A stretch of DNA of 64,000 nt from Chloroflexota bacterium (GTDB lineage Bacteria > Chloroflexota > Anaerolineae > Anaerolineales > Villigracilaceae). The notes below the pieces were generated by a model. That model worked only from the letters and a program-made list of their open reading frames with translations, did no database searches and was not told the DNA's origin. The position numbers were made by a program, and so were the translations under genes. The DNA lies in contig JACRBJ010000081.1 of the NCBI GenBank assembly GCA_016234555.1, positions 79,548 through 143,547 on the forward strand. Direction: 5' to 3'. Each line of letters opens with the position of its first letter. Within the stretch, counting starts at the first letter, position 1. Positions 25,324 through 34,368 of the stretch are shown one piece after another.

Positions 25324-28300
25324 ATGCGCCAACTCGTTCCTCACTTTATTCTTGAAAAGTATCTCGCCAACGAAACCCGCGGCAGTTTGCCGGCTGCGGG
25401 CATTTTTGTCGACCTTTCGGGCTTTTCCACTATGACCGATGCGCTGGCTGTTTACGGCCAACTTGGCGCGGAGACGCTCACCCAGGTCATGCGCGGCATC
25501 TTCGAGCCGCTGGTCGACGCGGTCTATGCCCAGGGTGGATTCGTGGTGGGTTATGCGGGGGATGCCTTCCAGGCGATCTTCCTCGAGGATGCGGCCCGCG
25601 CTCCCGCCGCTTTACGGGGGCTGGCCGCCGTGGCCGCCATCCAGGAGCACACCCGTGCCCATCCCCGCGTGGGAACCGCGTTTGGCGAATTTTCCATTTC
25701 GCTCAAGGCTGGGCTGGGCTATGGCGAGGTCACATGGCTGTTGCTGAATAGTTCCGACCACAGCCAGGTGACCTACTGCGTGCGTGGTTCGAGCGTGGAC
25801 AATTCCGTCGAGGCAGAGGAAAACGCGCGGCCCGGTCAGATCGTGCTGGATGCCGCCTCCCAGGCGCGGCTGGCGGAATGGGCGGAGACGACACCCGCTG
25901 CTGCGGGTTTTCATCGCGCGGAGCGCCTCTTGGGCGAGCTGCCCGCCCCGCGTCCCTTCCACATGCCGCAGGTGGATTCCGTCACACTGGGCCTGTTCTA
26001 CCCTGAGAGCGTCATCCGCCAACCCAACGCAGGCGAGTTTCGCCCGGTCGTCAACGTCTTTATCGATATCCCCATCGACCCGACTGACGAGGCCTTCGTC
26101 ACGCCGTTCATGGAAAACGTCTTCCTGCTGCAAAAACGGTACGATGGTTTCTTCCTGCGTCCCGACCTGGGCGACAAGGGCTTCAACCTGCTGTTGTTCT
26201 GGGGTGCGACGACTGTCCACGAAAACAACGTGGAGCGCGCATTGAACTTCCTGCTCGATCTGTATACCGGGACGAAGGTGCCATTCAGGGCGGGTGTCTC
26301 GTACCGTCAGGCCTATTCCGGTTTCATGGGCGCCTCCGTGCGTGAGGATTACACCGCCTACGGCTGGGGGGTCAACCTGGCTGCGCGCATGATGAGTGCC
26401 AGCGGCCGCGGCGAGGTATGGCTGGAGGAGGAGGTGGCTCGCCGCGCGGAAAGACACTTCGAACTGCATCCTCTGGGTGAATATTCCTTCAAGGGTTTTT
26501 CGCACAAGATCAAAACCTTTGTCCTGGAGGGACGCAAGCAGGCTGCTGAGAACATCTATCGCGGCCAGATGGTGGGGCGCGAAGCCGAACTGGCGCGCTG
26601 GGAGGAATTCAGCCGGCCCCTGGCGCGCGGCGAATTTGCGGGCGTGTTGATGATCAAAGGGGAGGCAGGCATCGGCAAGAGCCGCCTGGTATATGAATTC
26701 CAACATTCCCCGCAGGGCGAAACTTTGCAGTGGGTGCTTGGCCAGACGGACGAGATACTGCGCCAGTCGCTCAACCCATTCGAGGCCTGGCTGCGTTCGC
26801 GCTTCCAGTTCTCCGATGACCAGCCGGATGAGGTCAACTGGCGCAGCTTCGATGAGCGGCTGCGGGCCATCGTCGATGCGACCACGGACGCTGGGATCGC
26901 CGGTGAACTGCTTCGCACGCGCACCGTGCTGGCCGCCCTGCTGGATCTGACCGAGCCAGGCTCCCTGTACGATCTGCTGGATGCCAAGGGACGCTACGAG
27001 AATATATTCATCGCCTTATCCAACCTTTTGCTGGCGGAGAGTTTGCGCCAGCCGCTGGTGCTCCTTATCGAAGACCTGCACTGGCTGGATGAGGACACAC
27101 GCGCCTTTTTACCGTACCTGGTGCGCAACGCGCTGGCCAACTCTCAAAAATTCTTTCCCCTGGCCATCCTGACCACCACCCGCCCCGAGGGGGTCTTCCC
27201 GGCGTTGAATGATCCCGCGCTGCTGCATGAAATTCAGTTGGAGCGCCTGCCTTCCGAGGGGCTCTCACGCCTGGCCGGGGAAATTCTGGAAAGCCCTGCC
27301 AGCCCCGCCTTGATCGGTTTGTTGGAGCGTCGTTCGGAGGGGAATCCCTTCTTCGCAGAACAGATCCTGCGTTACCTGGCAGAAAACGGCCTGCTGCTGC
27401 GCCTGGCAGATGGATCGTTTTCCGCGCCGCCCCGCTCCGAGAACTCGATCCCGACCGACGTCAATTCGGTGCTGATCGCCCGCCTCGACAAGTTGACCCG
27501 CGAGGTGCGGGAGGTGGTGCAGACCGCTTCCGTGCTGGGGCGCGAATTCGAGCTGCGCCTGCTGGCCGAAATGCTGCGCGGCGACCCGCATTTCTCAGAC
27601 AAGATCGTATCCGCCGAGCGCAGCGACATCTGGTTTGCGTTGAACGAACTCGCACATATCTTCCGTCATGCCCTGCTGCGTGACGCCGCCTATTCCATGC
27701 AGTTGGAGACACGACGGCAGAATCTTCATGCCATCGCGCTGACAGCCCTGGAGACCCTCCATTCGGCCGATTTGATGGGTCACTATAGTGAACTGGGTTA
27801 TCATGCCGAGCGCGCCGCCCTGGACAAAAAGGCGCTGCACTACCTGGTTCTGGCGGGACAAACCGCGGTAGACACCTATCGGAATATCGAAGCCCTTGAC
27901 TACTATACGCGCGCCCTGCGTCTGGTCCCTGATGGTGACCTGGGGACAGCCTTCCAGGTGCGTCTGGCGCGGGAGAAAGTCTATGCCACCCTTGGCCAGC
28001 AGGAGGAATGGCAGACAGAACTGGACGAATTGGCGCGCCTGGCAGACCTGTTGGGGGACGCCGGCAGTAAAGCTGAAGCCGTCTATCGCCTGGCTTCGCG
28101 TCAATATCTCCTGGGCAATTATCAGGAGGCTGTACAAAAGGCCCGCGAGGCCATCGAATGGGCGCGCCAGGCTGGGAATCGAAGTTTGGAAACCTCCGCA
28201 GCCATGCTGGTGGCCAATAATTTGCATCACCTGGGAAATTATCGCGAGGCAATTTCCCAGGTGGAAGCCGGCCTGCAGATGGCGCGCCAGACCGCCAATT

Positions 28301-29241
28301 GGAACGAAGAGGCGCACGGCTACAACCTGCTTGGCCTGATCTCGATGGAAGAGAAGACCCCGGAAGCCGCCAGTGCTTATTTCAATCAGGCTTTGAAGAT
28401 TTTCAAGGAACATGCGGATTTGACAGGCCAGGCCATGACGCTCAACAGTGTGGGACTGGTCAACTCAGTCATCGGGAATTTTTCCGCGGCTCAGGCGGCC
28501 TATGAGCAGGCGCTGATCTTGGTGCGGCAACTGGGCATCCGCCGCGGGGAGGGTGTGCTGCTCGGCAACCTGGGGTTTATCGCTGGTTTGCTGGGTAACT
28601 TCAAAGAGGCACGCGCAAGTTGCGAGCGATTGTTCCGAATAGCCAGTGAGATTGGGGATAGGTATGGGGAAACCATGGCTCTGATCAACTTAAGTTCGAA
28701 CGAGTGCGCACTAGGCGAGTATGAGGACGCTATCTTATCCGCCCGACAGGCGCTGGACTATTCCCGCCAGTCAGGGGATCGCAACTTGGAGGCCTGGGCG
28801 CTGACCTACCTGGGACATGCCTCCTTCGAAAGCCGCCAACTGGAAAAGGCCCTTCAGTCCTACCGGGAGGCCTTTGAAATCCGACGTGAATTGGATCAGA
28901 TGTTATTGGCTATGGAACCGTGCGCCGGGCTGGCGCGCATCAATCTCTCGTGGGGCAAGCTGACGGAGGCCCTGGAGCATGCGCAGGTAATCCTCGATTA
29001 CCTGGCCCCTGGAAACACCCTGGATGGAACCGACCAACCTCTGCGCATCTATCTGAATTGCTATCTGGTGCTGCGTGAACATGACGATCCCCGCGCTGGC
29101 GACATTCTGCAGGCGGCGTACGATATTTTAAATACGCACGCCGCCAATATTCCAGATGAGGCGGCGCGGCGTGTTTTTCTTGAAGAGATTTCCCACCATC
29201 GGGAAATCGTGGCGGCCTGGAACGGCCGAAAGCTGGCTTAG
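25324..29241 (+). CDS. Soluble-adenylyl-cyclase-like protein: two cyclase domains, AAA-type ATPase, TPR array
   Basis: 1305 residues. Cyclase domain 1 (about 20-210) has FVDLSGFST with Asp30 and GYAGDAF with Asp80, matching the two metal-binding Asp residues, but the later Asn/Arg motif is degraded (SSVDNSVEAEENA). Cyclase domain 2 (about 240-405) has GWGVNLAARM with Asn351 and Arg355. A STAND/AAA_16-type ATPase follows: Walker A GEAGIGKS at 446-453, LVLLIEDLHWLDEDTR. From about 800 on there are many TPR-like helices (residues such as NNLHHLGNYREAISQ). The layout matches eukaryotic soluble adenylyl cyclase. It may make cAMP, or be a signalling scaffold if inactive. The 3' end overlaps the convergent gene by four bases. 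Confidence 0.88.
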   Translation: MRQLVPHFILEKYLANETRGSLPAAGIFVDLSGFSTMTDALAVYGQLGAETLTQVMRGIFEPLVDAVYAQGGFVVGYAGDAFQAIFLEDAARAPAALRGLAAVAAIQEHTRAHPRVGTAFGEFSISLKAGLGYGEVTWLLLNSSDHSQVTYCVRGSSVDNSVEAEENARPGQIVLDAASQARLAEWAETTPAAAGFHRAERLLGELPAPRPFHMPQVDSVTLGLFYPESVIRQPNAGEFRPVVNVFIDIPIDPTDEAFVTPFMENVFLLQKRYDGFFLRPDLGDKGFNLLLFWGATTVHENNVERALNFLLDLYTGTKVPFRAGVSYRQAYSGFMGASVREDYTAYGWGVNLAARMMSASGRGEVWLEEEVARRAERHFELHPLGEYSFKGFSHKIKTFVLEGRKQAAENIYRGQMVGREAELARWEEFSRPLARGEFAGVLMIKGEAGIGKSRLVYEFQHSPQGETLQWVLGQTDEILRQSLNPFEAWLRSRFQFSDDQPDEVNWRSFDERLRAIVDATTDAGIAGELLRTRTVLAALLDLTEPGSLYDLLDAKGRYENIFIALSNLLLAESLRQPLVLLIEDLHWLDEDTRAFLPYLVRNALANSQKFFPLAILTTTRPEGVFPALNDPALLHEIQLERLPSEGLSRLAGEILESPASPALIGLLERRSEGNPFFAEQILRYLAENGLLLRLADGSFSAPPRSENSIPTDVNSVLIARLDKLTREVREVVQTASVLGREFELRLLAEMLRGDPHFSDKIVSAERSDIWFALNELAHIFRHALLRDAAYSMQLETRRQNLHAIALTALETLHSADLMGHYSELGYHAERAALDKKALHYLVLAGQTAVDTYRNIEALDYYTRALRLVPDGDLGTAFQVRLAREKVYATLGQQEEWQTELDELARLADLLGDAGSKAEAVYRLASRQYLLGNYQEAVQKAREAIEWARQAGNRSLETSAAMLVANNLHHLGNYREAISQVEAGLQMARQTANWNEEAHGYNLLGLISMEEKTPEAASAYFNQALKIFKEHADLTGQAMTLNSVGLVNSVIGNFSAAQAAYEQALILVRQLGIRRGEGVLLGNLGFIAGLLGNFKEARASCERLFRIASEIGDRYGETMALINLSSNECALGEYEDAILSARQALDYSRQSGDRNLEAWALTYLGHASFESRQLEKALQSYREAFEIRRELDQMLLAMEPCAGLARINLSWGKLTEALEHAQVILDYLAPGNTLDGTDQPLRIYLNCYLVLREHDDPRAGDILQAAYDILNTHAANIPDEAARRVFLEEISHHREIVAAWNGRKLA

Positions 29242-29678
29242 GGCTTTGTCCAGCCAATGGGCGGGTCGCCCCAGGACAGGGTCACAGCCAGTCTTCCATT
29301 GGAGTCGAGGGCAGGCTTCCTGTCGGTATACAGGGTGCCGTTCAACATGTAGATGAATGTCCCATGCCCTTCAGGATGCGGCGGAAGGTAGACCGTGTAA
29401 TCCTGATCCTTGTAGGCGTTGGTGTTTTTGCTCCTGATCCCGAAATTGTTGATCCAGATGATGGGGCGGCCAGGCTCGTATTCCGCAGGCAGCCCTTCGG
29501 TGCTGAGGATTTCGATCACGGTATCGCTGGCATCCGACAGGGCAAGGGTGATTTCCATGGTCGTGCCTGCCTTGGAGTTTTTTTCCAGGGTATGCTTGGC
29601 GACCTTGAATTCCTGCCGGCCGGTTGCGGTCGATGTGACCGTGCCGATGACCTTCTTTGCCTGTTGCGCTTTTTGCAT
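29238..29678 (-). CDS. Hypothetical protein
   Basis: 146 residues, no signal peptide and no membrane segment. The sequence looks like a beta-rich protein: KKVIGTVTSTATGRQEFKV, TTMEITLALSDASDTVIEIL, then YTVYLPPHPEGHGTFIYML. No family recognised. ATG at 29678 has GAGGAGAAAC just upstream, a good ribosome site. Convergent with the cyclase gene. Confidence 0.65.
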   Translation of the reverse strand: MQKAQQAKKVIGTVTSTATGRQEFKVAKHTLEKNSKAGTTMEITLALSDASDTVIEILSTEGLPAEYEPGRPIIWINNFGIRSKNTNAYKDQDYTVYLPPHPEGHGTFIYMLNGTLYTDRKPALDSNGRLAVTLSWGDPPIGWTKP

Positions 29679-29846
29679 TTGTTTCTCCTCTTCAATGAAA
29701 ATTGAATGTAGTGCGTACGTGCATCCTTGACAAGTTTATAATGAAGAACGTTTCCATAGAGTATTATGTTCGAAATGGCCTCATCTTGCAATACCCTAAA
29801 GGTCGGATCGATTAAAATCGGGCAGGCAAAGGATAAGGAGAAACCC

Positions 29847-30161
29847 ATGACAAAGATCATCGGCCTGGACGGTATTCAAACGCAGGGACAATTACAGCAG
29901 GAGCTCGCCTCGGGCGGACGTTTCGTGATCTACCAATACTGCATTTCGATTTTGATCATGACCTTCAAGCGCGGCTCGAATATCTACCTTGTCCGCGCTG
30001 GGGAGGATCGCGTGCTGAAAGGACTGGGCTTTTCGCTGCTTTCCTTTTGCCTGGGCTGGTGGGGGATTCCCTGGGGTCCCATTTACACGGTTCAGGCATT
30101 ATGGAATAATTTCCAGGGCGGCAAGGATGTTACCACGGAAGTGCTTGCTTCCATGAAATAG
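29847..30161 (+). CDS. Small hypothetical protein with hydrophobic segment
   Basis: 104 residues from the ATG at 29847, preceded by AAGGAGAAACCC; an in-frame upstream extension to 29766 has no ribosome site. N-terminal half QGQLQQELASGGRFVIYQYCISILIMTFKRGS, then LGFSLLSFCLGWWGIPWGPIYTV, which could span the membrane once. The same kind of small protein is seen in many bacteria, but no function is known to me. It sits 41 bases before the antiporter gene and may be co-transcribed. Confidence 0.7.
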   Translation: MTKIIGLDGIQTQGQLQQELASGGRFVIYQYCISILIMTFKRGSNIYLVRAGEDRVLKGLGFSLLSFCLGWWGIPWGPIYTVQALWNNFQGGKDVTTEVLASMK

Positions 30162-30202
30162 CAATTCGAACACACCCATCTTCAAAATTGCCAGAGGATT
30201 TT

Positions 30203-32164
30203 ATGATCGAACGCCTACAGGAACCTGTCGCCTTCTTCCTGCTCATTATGAGCATCATTCTCATCACGCCGCTCCTCTCCGAGCGGATTCGTTTACCCGG
30301 TATGATCGGCATCATCCTGGGCGGGATGCTGATCGGCCCGCACGGCTTCCACCTCATCGAAGCCGGTGACCGCATCGAATTCCTGGCCACCATTGGCCTG
30401 GTCTATTTGATGTTCAGCGCCGGCCTGGAGGTGGATGTCAAACAGTTCATACGCGTCCGCTCCCGCGCCCTGGTGTTCGGTCTCATTACATTCAGTCTGC
30501 CGCAATTGATGGGCATGGGCCTTGGGTTCCTGCTGGGCCTGGACTGGCTGGGCATGATCCTGCTTGGGTCGGCGTTTGCCTCGCACACCCTGCTGGCCTT
30601 TCCAATTCTCACCCGCCTGGGCATGACGCGCAACGAGGCGGTCGCGGTCACTGCTGGTGCGACGGTGCTGACCGACATCGGAGCCTTCATCGTGTTGGCG
30701 GTGGTGCTGGGCGCGCGCTCGGGCGGATTGAGTTTCGGTTATTTTGCGCAATTGCTCGCCCTGTTGATTCTGTTCACCCTGGTGGTCATCTTTGGCCTGC
30801 CGCGCCTGGGAAAATTCTTCTTCCAGCGCTTGAGCGGGCGCGCCGTGGAATTCCAGTTCGTCATCGTCATCCTCTTCCTGGCTGCGCTGACCGCCGAGCT
30901 GATCGGTGTGCATGAAGTGGTGGGCGCCTTCCTGGCGGGGCTGGCCATCAACGCCACCCTGCCGCGCCACAGTCCCGTCACGGGGCATGTGCTCTTCATC
31001 GGCGAGTCGTTCTTCATCCCCATTTTTTTGCTCTACAGCGGCATGATCACCGACCCGCTGTCCTTCCTCAAGAACCCGCAGACCATGCTGATCGCCCTCG
31101 GCGTGACCATTGTGGCCTACGTTTCTAAATTTGCCGCGGCATGGATCACGGGCCGCATTTACAAATACACCAAGGCCGAGTTTTGGACGGTTTTTGGCCT
31201 CTCGCACGCCCAGGCCGCGGTGACGATTCCCACGTTGATCATCGGCCTCGAAACGGGCTTGTTCAGTACGGATCTATTCAATGCCGCCATCCTGATGATC
31301 CTGTTGACCTCGATCACCTCCCCCCTGCTGGTGCAGCGCTTCGCGCTCGGGCTGCAAACGGGTTCCGGGAACGACAAGCCCCTGCCGCTCTTTGGACGCA
31401 TCCTGGTACCCGTTACCGAGCCGCGCACCCAGGAAAACCTTGTGGCGCTGGCGGCCCTGCTGGCGCGCAGTTCAGAGGGCAAGGTCATGGCCGTCAGTGT
31501 GGCCGAGGATACGCACACGCGCGAGAACAGCTTCCTCGCGCACCGCGAATTGCTGGAACACATTCCCGAAATCCTGAACGATCCCGATGTGGAAATCGAA
31601 CTGATCCCGCGCATGGCCGGTTCCCACGCGGAGGGCATCCTGCACACGGCGGCCGAACGCGGCGCGTCGCTGATCGTCATGGGCTGGCGCGGCAAGGCCA
31701 GGCAGTCCAGGTCGGTGCTGGGCGCAGTGCTGGACGAGGTCATCTGGGGTTCGGATACGCCCGTCCTGGTGGGGCGCCTGCCCCTGCCATTGAATGGGAT
31801 GCAGCGCGTGGTCTTCGTTCTGCCTTCGCGCATCATCCCGCCCGTTGTCCTGAGGCGAATGTTGGAGACCAACCTGGCGATTGCCAAATCCCTGAACGTA
31901 CCGCTGCATATTCTGGCCGATGCAAGTTACATGCAGTCCGTCGAGGCGCTGTTGGCCGCCAGCGGGCACGATCTTCCTGTGATGGTGGAACAACTCAAAG
32001 GACAGTTGCGCCCGAAGGAAATGGAACAGGCCGGCGAACAGGACCTGTACGTGGTCCCGGGCTTCGGCTCGCGCCAGGTGTTCATGTCCAGTGTGGGACA
32101 CCTGCCCGAGCGCATGGCCGCCGCCTTCGAAGGCAACCTGGCCATCCTGCATTTCGATAAATAG
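30203..32164 (+). CDS. Kef-type cation:proton antiporter with C-terminal universal-stress domain
   Basis: 653 residues from the ATG at 30203 (GAGGATTTT before it). Residues ~5-385 are a CPA2 antiporter of about 12 membrane segments: PGMIGIILGGMLIGPHG, FSAGLEVDVKQF, TVLTDIGAF with the family Asp, and HEVVGAFLAGLAIN. Residues ~400-525 form a Usp-like domain (RILVPVTEPRTQENL, then ASLIVMGWRGKARQS), and a second Usp-like half follows. It exchanges K+ or Na+ for protons; no RCK/TrkA-N domain is present, so nucleotide sensing may come from the Usp part. Confidence 0.9.
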   Translation: MIERLQEPVAFFLLIMSIILITPLLSERIRLPGMIGIILGGMLIGPHGFHLIEAGDRIEFLATIGLVYLMFSAGLEVDVKQFIRVRSRALVFGLITFSLPQLMGMGLGFLLGLDWLGMILLGSAFASHTLLAFPILTRLGMTRNEAVAVTAGATVLTDIGAFIVLAVVLGARSGGLSFGYFAQLLALLILFTLVVIFGLPRLGKFFFQRLSGRAVEFQFVIVILFLAALTAELIGVHEVVGAFLAGLAINATLPRHSPVTGHVLFIGESFFIPIFLLYSGMITDPLSFLKNPQTMLIALGVTIVAYVSKFAAAWITGRIYKYTKAEFWTVFGLSHAQAAVTIPTLIIGLETGLFSTDLFNAAILMILLTSITSPLLVQRFALGLQTGSGNDKPLPLFGRILVPVTEPRTQENLVALAALLARSSEGKVMAVSVAEDTHTRENSFLAHRELLEHIPEILNDPDVEIELIPRMAGSHAEGILHTAAERGASLIVMGWRGKARQSRSVLGAVLDEVIWGSDTPVLVGRLPLPLNGMQRVVFVLPSRIIPPVVLRRMLETNLAIAKSLNVPLHILADASYMQSVEALLAASGHDLPVMVEQLKGQLRPKEMEQAGEQDLYVVPGFGSRQVFMSSVGHLPERMAAAFEGNLAILHFDK

Positions 32165-32167
32165 AAA

Positions 32168-32207
32168 ATAAACACCCAGCCATAAACACCCAGCCATAAA
32201 CACGCCT
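32168..32207. repeat. Short tandem repeat, about three units of 13-14 bases
   Basis: The unit ATAAACACCCAGCC occurs about three times (third copy changed to ATAAACACGCC) between the antiporter stop and the methyltransferase ATG. Confidence 0.6.
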
Positions 32208-32227
32208 GCTGCTTTCTGGAGGATCTT

Positions 32228-33049
32228 ATGAAATTGACGCCACATACCGAGGAATGGTACGCCTGGTTATCCAAACAGCAGAAAGGCTATTTCTACCCGG
32301 GCTGCAGAGTCGTTGCGCCCTGGCATGGTGAGGATAATTTCCGTACGCTGGTGTTCGAGCATCTCCAGCCGGAGATGGATGTGCTGGAAGTGGCCTGTGC
32401 GCAGGGCAACCTGGCGTTGGCTATGGCCCCACACGTCCGCTCGGTGCTGGCGTACGATGTCACACCGGACTATATCGACATGACCTGCAAGGCGGCGGAG
32501 GAGCGCGGCATCACCAACGTGAAGTTCCTGGTCCACAATTCGCGGGCGCAATTCAATGATGGCAGGACGCGCCTCCCTGCCGAAGACCATTCCGTCGACT
32601 TGTGGGTGAACAGCAAGGGACCGTTTCACTCGATCCTGGATGCGCCGCGCGTGTGCCGTCCCGGCGCGGTGATGTTGATGCTGGTGCCAAGCGGCGGTGT
32701 GCCATCCGGCGGCCGGTCCGCGCCGTGGAGTGAGCTTCTGCCTGAGACGTTACGCTCACTGCTTCCTCCTGACCAGGATAACCCGAACTGGGCTTACAAA
32801 GCCATTGTGGGAAATTTAAATGAAGCGGGACTGCGCCTGCACAGTTGGTGGGACTTTGACGTGCCCGAGTACCTCCCGAATCCCAGGGAACTGTATATCG
32901 GTTTGACCTGGCCTTTTATGGAGGATGAAGTGCCTCCCTATCAGGAGGTCGAGCCTGCGCTTGAGCGGATCTTTAAGGAGTTCGCCGGGCCGCAGGGGCT
33001 GGAGAACCGCTGGCGGCGGTCCATCTGGAAAGCGGTGATACCGGGGTGA
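32228..33049 (+). CDS. SAM-dependent methyltransferase
   Basis: 273 residues, class I Rossmann methyltransferase. Motif I is MDVLEVACAQGNLALAMAP (a GxG-poor variant), motif II YDVTPDYIDMT, motif IV region DHSVDLWVNSKGPFHSI and then PGAVMLMLVPSGG. Substrate unknown; small molecules such as quinones or antibiotics are possible. A strong GGAGGATCTT site precedes the ATG at 32228. The core Gly-rich loop is less regular than usual (ACAQGN), so SAM binding is likely but should be tested. Confidence 0.8.
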   Translation: MKLTPHTEEWYAWLSKQQKGYFYPGCRVVAPWHGEDNFRTLVFEHLQPEMDVLEVACAQGNLALAMAPHVRSVLAYDVTPDYIDMTCKAAEERGITNVKFLVHNSRAQFNDGRTRLPAEDHSVDLWVNSKGPFHSILDAPRVCRPGAVMLMLVPSGGVPSGGRSAPWSELLPETLRSLLPPDQDNPNWAYKAIVGNLNEAGLRLHSWWDFDVPEYLPNPRELYIGLTWPFMEDEVPPYQEVEPALERIFKEFAGPQGLENRWRRSIWKAVIPG

Positions 33050-33114
33050 TGGGGAAGATTTTTCCCGCTGAACGCAGTTGCAGCGGCCTGTTCAAGGCGA
33101 AACTCACAAAAAAG

Positions 33115-33768
33115 CTATCCGCTCATTGCAAAGGCCGCCGCCCCAAAGGCGACCGCTACATTAAATGACCGCTTCTGTCCACGCATGGGCAGGTAAACGA
33201 CCTTGTCCGCCAATGCCAGCAGGCCCGGGTCCACGCCCGTCACCTCGCTGCCGACGATCAACACAATCTTCTGCTTTCCGCCTTCTGCTTTGTGCTCTTT
33301 GTCTTCCACCTTCTGAATTGGAATCGCTCCTTCTGCAAATTCCAATGCCCAGACCCGCCAGCCTTCGCCCTTTAAACTTTCAACCAGCCTGACCGCATCC
33401 TTGTGATGTGACCATCCGACAAACTGCTCCGCACCCAGCGATGTCTTGCGCACTTCGGCTTGTTCAGGTGTGGGTGTGATGCCGCACAGGTAGGCGTGAC
33501 CGAACCCAAAGCCGTCCGCCGTGCGCAGGATCGAACCGACGTTCCATGCCGAGCGCACGTTATCGACCAGCACGGCCAAGTCCGCATCTTCTTTCTTCCC
33601 ACTTCTTACTTCATCAAGCTCTCGTCCAATTTCTTTCCTCATCACCACCCTGGTCTCTCCCAAACAGGACGGGCAGCGCTCCCCGAAGGGATGTCCCTCC
33701 GTCAATGGATAACGCAACCCGCATTCGGGATTTTGGCAGATGCGAATTTCAAAAGATTGAATGTTCAT
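33115..33768 (-). CDS. TrmH/SpoU-family RNA 2'-O-methyltransferase with N-terminal zinc ribbon
   Basis: 217 residues. The N-terminus has a zinc-ribbon pattern (CQNPECG then CPSCLG). The SPOUT core holds all three motifs: NVRSAWNVGSILRTADGFG, VGSEVTGVDPG, and LPMRGQKRSFNVAVAFG, whose deep knot binds SAM. The target is probably a tRNA or rRNA ribose. Two in-frame low-complexity stretches are inserted: residues around SGKKEDADL (33586-33612) and KVEDKEHKAEGGKQK (33268-33315). ATG at 33768, with TATAAT eight bases upstream, so its mRNA is probably leaderless. Confidence 0.9.
   Translation of the reverse strand: MNIQSFEIRICQNPECGLRYPLTEGHPFGERCPSCLGETRVVMRKEIGRELDEVRSGKKEDADLAVLVDNVRSAWNVGSILRTADGFGFGHAYLCGITPTPEQAEVRKTSLGAEQFVGWSHHKDAVRLVESLKGEGWRVWALEFAEGAIPIQKVEDKEHKAEGGKQKIVLIVGSEVTGVDPGLLALADKVVYLPMRGQKRSFNVAVAFGAAAFAMSG
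33268..33315. repeat. In-frame TTCTGC/TTCTGCTT low-complexity stretch in the TrmH gene
   Basis: TTCTGC-rich words repeat about four times (plus-strand view). It encodes a Lys/Glu-rich insert before the second SPOUT motif. Confidence 0.55.
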
Positions 33769-33776
33769 CGGGTATG

Positions 33777-33782
33777 ATTATA
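33777..33782 (-). promoter_or_regulatory. -10 box placed for a leaderless TrmH mRNA
   Basis: TATAAT on the minus strand, eight bases before the ATG at 33768; no ribosome site is present. The intergenic region to the AhpD-like gene is only about 50 bases, so the two genes share a divergent promoter region. Confidence 0.55.
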
Positions 33783-33819
33783 CTCACTGCACTCTGGTCA
33801 CTGAAAACTGGTTACTGAC

Positions 33820-34368
33820 ATGGAAGCCTTCCTCCCTCAACCACCCCGAATCCCTTTTCTTCTCCGCCTCGGCATCTGGATCTCCGAGCGCATCACCGGG
33901 CGCGTCATGCTGCCTGCGCGTTTGCTGGCCTGGTACCCCAAAGCCGCGATTGGCTCGGGCGTGCTCGAAGCGCTGGTGGCCCACGATGAACCCGGCATGG
34001 ACCGCCGCATGTTGCAGCTGGTCCGCATGGCGGCCTCGCATGCAGCGGCCTGCCCGTTTTGCATCGACATGAACTCGTACGAGCATCGTCGGCACGGCAT
34101 CACCGACGAGGAGGCCGAAGCCGTCAGGGGTGGAACAGCCCTCGAAACGGTGCCCAGCCTCGGCGTCCGCGAACGGTTGGCCATCCAGTATGCGCGGTTC
34201 ATTTCCCAGACGCCGCTCAAGTTCCAGCCCGAGATCGTTGCCCAGATGCGGGCTGAATTCAACGAGCGCGAATTTGTCATCCTGGCCTCCACGGCGGCGC
34301 AGGTCAATTACTGGGCGCGGCTGATCCAGGCGCTGGGCATTCCGCCCGCGGGATTTGGCGACGCATGA
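33820..34368 (+). CDS. AhpD/carboxymuconolactone decarboxylase-like protein
   Basis: 182 residues. The AhpD redox motif is complete: SHAAACPFCIDMNSYEHRR, with CxxC and the downstream His that make up the relay for peroxide reduction. A preceding helix MLQLVRMAASHA is typical. It may act in oxidative stress defence or as a ring-opening decarboxylase relative. Its stop overlaps the ATG of the pseudouridine synthase gene (ATGA), so the two are translated together. Confidence 0.85.
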   Translation: MEAFLPQPPRIPFLLRLGIWISERITGRVMLPARLLAWYPKAAIGSGVLEALVAHDEPGMDRRMLQLVRMAASHAAACPFCIDMNSYEHRRHGITDEEAEAVRGGTALETVPSLGVRERLAIQYARFISQTPLKFQPEIVAQMRAEFNEREFVILASTAAQVNYWARLIQALGIPPAGFGDA

